Assembly (NCBI RefSeq): GCF_028657945.1
Contig: NZ_CP059693.1
Location: 2,976,001 to 3,040,000, forward strand
From: Thalassomonas haliotis
Lineage (GTDB): Bacteria; Pseudomonadota; Gammaproteobacteria; Enterobacterales; Alteromonadaceae
DNA length: 64,000 nt
Direction of reading: 5' to 3'
The notes beneath the pieces were generated by a model that had not been told where the DNA came from, ran no database searches, and saw nothing but the letters and a program-made list of their open reading frames with translations. The position numbers and the translations under genes were made by a program. This document shows positions 61,224 through 64,000 of this stretch, piece after piece; the stretch's first letter is position 1, and each line of letters opens with the position of its first letter.

Positions 61224-63827
61224 CTAAAAGGTATAAGTTAATGAAGCGGTAAAAATACGGCCGAAAATTGACCGGGCATAAAAATTATCGGCAATTTCCA
61301 GTTGACTGAACTGGCTCTGGTCCCTGGGGTTACCTTCCGACAGTCCGATTTGCCCGGTCAGGTTGCTGCCTTTTAGCATCAAGGTGATGTTATCGTCCAG
61401 ATGAAAGGAAATACCGGCGGCTAGAGTTGCATAAGCGGGTAATTTACTGGTATTGGCGGCATTGCCAAAACGCTCTCCCAGGTAGTGGTAAGTAAAAAAC
61501 AGCTCGCCTTGAGCAAAATAGAAGTTCGGCGTCAGCCTTATTTGCTCATTGGCGATGCGGTTGATTTGATTGCCGTCAACCTCTATACCGTCAATCAAGC
61601 CCTGTGCCCCGGTGTATTCAGCGTTCTGGAGCACGCCTGTTATTGCCAGAGTAAACCAGGGGCGGGGAGACCAGTTGGCCTCAAATTCCACTCCCCAGGC
61701 CCGGGTATCGAATTCTATGCTTTTTAAGACATCCCGGCCGTTTTCAGTCACAGTGACATTAATGGCCTGGGGGGTAAACTCGGTATTGTATAAGGTGAGC
61801 GAAGTGGCAAAGTTTTTGCTGGCATAGCGCAGGCCGATTTCGAAGAAATTCAGTTCGGTTTTCGAGTCTTTCTGCTCCCTTGTGACATCCAGGCCGCGGG
61901 CGGCATTGATCACTTCGCCGAGCAAATCCGAGCGGAACATAAAAGTATCGGTATAGCGGCTATAAAACGCGAGTTGATCATTGACATGATAATTTGCCCC
62001 GACCGACCAGCCAATATCGCTTTCATGCCTGGGGCTGGGGGTAAAACGCTTATCGCCGCGCCAGGTGCGGACGTTATCATCCGCCAGTATGTTAAGATCG
62101 TCATCGGCCGGGATGTTAAGATCGGTTTCCACCAGCCAGGCGCGGGTTTTTACGGTTAAATCTTCATAACGGACGCCAAAATCCATCCTAACCTTATCCG
62201 TCAGCTGGTATTCATCGAGTAGATAGACACTCAGCGAGTCCAGCTTTGCATCGCCAAGGGAGAATTCGGTAAAAAAATCGCTAAAGCCCTCGCGGGTATA
62301 ATGCCCGATGACGTCTTCATTGGCATTTAAGGCAACGACATCGAGCTTTCGGCCATTGTTGGTCAGTTCCGCCAGGTATTTATGCTGATCCCGGTATAAT
62401 TTATCGTAATCCGCTTTCAGGTAAACGCTGCCCAGGGTCAGTATGTTGTTTGGACTTTCATAGCGGACAGTAACATTATTGACTACCTGGCTCAGGTGAT
62501 AGCCGAAGTGACGGTAGCTCAGCTCCTGGGTCAAACCGTTGCGGTTTAAGGCAGACATTTGCTCATCGGCAATCAATTCGCCGCTGCCGGCATAGGCATA
62601 TTGCAGTGAAACCGCCTCCGGGAAGGCGGTAAACATAGTGGCGGCAATCCCCTTGTCACCATATAAACGCTGTAATGCCGGTTGGATCTGGTTATTACCG
62701 CTCGGGTAAACGGCATTGCCGTCCCCCTTATAGTGCATGATCCTGAGCTGGTTACTAAGGCTCCAGCGCCGCTTGTTAAAGCTTTTATTGATGTCCAGGC
62801 CGAAGATATTTGCCCGGGTATGGATGCCGTCTGCGAGATCATGGCTGATCAGGCCCTCGGGACTGACAAGGTTTATTTGCCTGGCATCCAAGCTGGCCAA
62901 GCTGCCTTTGAGGGCATTTATTCCGCCGGGAATGGCCCGGGGATCTTTCATATTGGTCATCGGCGTAGGCAGGTAAAAAGCGTTTTTATCGTTAACATGC
63001 TGGTAGCTCAGGACCAGCTCGCCGCCGTCAAGTTGAGCCGGGGCCAGTTGCCGGGAGAGGTTGAATCTGAATTGTCCGCCGTTATCGGCGGTAAAGCCCC
63101 GGTCGCGCAGGCCGTCCTGGCGCCGATAAAAACCGCCCAGGGCAAACAGCCAGTGATCCGTTAACGGCCCGGAATAATAGCCGTCGAAACGGCGGGTATG
63201 GTGATCGCTGATCCTCAGTGCACTCTGGCCTTGTCCGGTTATGCTGCCTTTTCTGGTAATATAATTGACCACAGAGGAAGGGCCGCGGGAGGAAATAATA
63301 CCGGCACTGCCGCCGCGTACCACCTCAACTTTTTCCGTCATCAAATCGATTTTACTTAACGAGCCGTTAAAAATATCGCTGTAGGCATGCATAACGCCGT
63401 CGTTGTGCATGCCTATCATACGGTTGGAATCCCCCCAGGTGCCGCGGGCAGAAAAATTGTTTTGCACCTCACCGGCGCTGTCTTCGGTGAAAAAGCCCGG
63501 CACCACCTCCAGTAAATCTGCAGTGCTTTGCGGTTGCAGTGTTGTGATATCGTCAAAGGAGATGGTAGTGATGGCGATGGAAGAGTCTAATTTTTTCTGG
63601 GCCGGCCCGGCGATACCGGTTGAAAACTGGATATTGATCAGATCTTCAAGGCTGAGCTGGTACAGGGCTTCTATGTTGTCTGTTTGCTCCTGTGCCTGGC
63701 CGGGGGACTGAGCCGATACTTTTTGAATAAAAACCGGCGACAAACAAGTTATGACGAGCAGGGATAAACTAAGCAGGATACCTGCTACGCGCTGTTTCAG
63801 GAGAAAATACCGGATCACACAGTTCAT
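61224..63827 (-). CDS. TonB-dependent outer-membrane receptor
   Basis: 867 residues: signal peptide (about 1-39, VSA-QS), a plug domain (TTISFDDITTLQPQSTADLL, VEVVRGGSAGIISSRG) and a 22-strand barrel ending with aromatic Phe (TASLTYTF). LEDLINIQF near the N-terminus resembles a divergent TonB box region of colicin I/vitamin-type receptors. The ligand is unknown; no siderophore, heme or sugar genes are adjacent. A 24-nt near-duplication inside (62077-62124) gives LNIPADD/LNILADD. ATG 63827 has AGG nearby. Confidence 0.9.
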   Translation of the reverse strand: MNCVIRYFLLKQRVAGILLSLSLLVITCLSPVFIQKVSAQSPGQAQEQTDNIEALYQLSLEDLINIQFSTGIAGPAQKKLDSSIAITTISFDDITTLQPQSTADLLEVVPGFFTEDSAGEVQNNFSARGTWGDSNRMIGMHNDGVMHAYSDIFNGSLSKIDLMTEKVEVVRGGSAGIISSRGPSSVVNYITRKGSITGQGQSALRISDHHTRRFDGYYSGPLTDHWLFALGGFYRRQDGLRDRGFTADNGGQFRFNLSRQLAPAQLDGGELVLSYQHVNDKNAFYLPTPMTNMKDPRAIPGGINALKGSLASLDARQINLVSPEGLISHDLADGIHTRANIFGLDINKSFNKRRWSLSNQLRIMHYKGDGNAVYPSGNNQIQPALQRLYGDKGIAATMFTAFPEAVSLQYAYAGSGELIADEQMSALNRNGLTQELSYRHFGYHLSQVVNNVTVRYESPNNILTLGSVYLKADYDKLYRDQHKYLAELTNNGRKLDVVALNANEDVIGHYTREGFSDFFTEFSLGDAKLDSLSVYLLDEYQLTDKVRMDFGVRYEDLTVKTRAWLVETDLNIPADDDLNILADDNVRTWRGDKRFTPSPRHESDIGWSVGANYHVNDQLAFYSRYTDTFMFRSDLLGEVINAARGLDVTREQKDSKTELNFFEIGLRYASKNFATSLTLYNTEFTPQAINVTVTENGRDVLKSIEFDTRAWGVEFEANWSPRPWFTLAITGVLQNAEYTGAQGLIDGIEVDGNQINRIANEQIRLTPNFYFAQGELFFTYHYLGERFGNAANTSKLPAYATLAAGISFHLDDNITLMLKGSNLTGQIGLSEGNPRDQSQFSQLEIADNFYARSIFGRIFTASLTYTF
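62077..62124. repeat. 24-bp imperfect tandem duplication within the TonB receptor gene
   Basis: Two 24-nt copies sharing GTTAAGATCG ends and differing at a few bases. In frame, it adds eight residues in what is probably an extracellular loop. Confidence 0.8.
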
Positions 63828-63910
63828 TTTTCGGCCTGAGGGAATAATGTTGCTGTTATCAAGAATAGCGCTTTTTCAGCGGATATAAATCTTGCCGTCA
63901 GGAATAAGTG

Positions 63911-63934
63911 CAAGCGGGCAGGATCACCCGCTTG
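63911..63934. terminator. Hairpin near the right edge
   Basis: Perfect 8-bp stem CAAGCGGG / CCCGCTTG with 8-nt loop, about 85 nt upstream of the TonB receptor start. It probably belongs to a gene outside the window; no T tract. Confidence 0.35.
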
Positions 63935-64000
63935 TGTGCAACGCCGCCGGCGTTATTGCTTACGCGAAATGGTTATTAGAGCGAGCCGCCGGACTATTTA

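Overview
The window looks like chromosome from a marine gammaproteobacterium of the Alteromonadales. A Colwelliaceae (Thalassomonas- or Colwellia-like) host is my inference from the protein style: a TonB-dependent receptor, large sensor proteins, a choice-of-anchor B protein, CadC/TolB-type regulation and denitrification genes. No rRNA, tRNA, CRISPR array or complete insertion sequence was seen.

Region 1 (1-14.1 kb) is the nitrite-reduction block. A leftward operon nirC-nirF-nirD-nirL-nirG-nirH-nirJ (nirJ runs off the left edge) makes heme d1. After an azoreductase gene, a deleted LysR regulator and a membrane hemerythrin come nirS (cd1 nitrite reductase, with an apparent 1-nt frameshift just after the signal peptide), a long NirT-type multiheme quinol dehydrogenase and, further right, nirN. 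Between nirT and nirN lie an AHH-nuclease/Imm11-type pair and a decayed nirH fragment. Region 2 (36.5-40.1 kb) is the nitric-oxide block: norQ, a small membrane protein, norC and norB. FNR/DNR-type boxes (TTGAT-N4-ATCAA) precede the nirC operon, the hemerythrin/nirS divergent region, norQ and norCB, so the genes read as one anaerobic/NO-responsive regulon.

Region 3 (14.1-19.4 kb) is an accessory stretch of small, unrelated, same-strand genes: GFA-type, small membrane proteins, XRE-2TM, nucleotidyltransferase, TPR and P-loop proteins. It contains at least one convincing integron attC-like site (17794-17893) and weaker candidates, suggesting captured gene cassettes. It also holds a 9-bp tandem array and a frameshifted small gene.

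Region 4 (19.6-36.5 kb) is mixed: PhnA-like, RsuA, a methyltransferase, a CHMI-type isomerase, an orphan PilY1-like adhesin, a secreted phospholipase A2-like protein, a tiny Cys-rich secreted peptide, an RND efflux operon with an extra repeat-bearing small protein, and a divergent CadC-type regulator.

Region 5 (40-64 kb) contains stand-alone periplasmic binding-protein-like genes, a periplasmic chorismate mutase-cyclohexadienyl dehydratase fusion, radA, a chemoreceptor, a choice-of-anchor B / YtkA-like / diheme peroxidase set, an SLC45-like sugar transporter, a subtilase without an export signal, a D-cysteine desulfhydrase-type enzyme, a YciI-like protein, a diguanylate cyclase and a TonB-dependent receptor.
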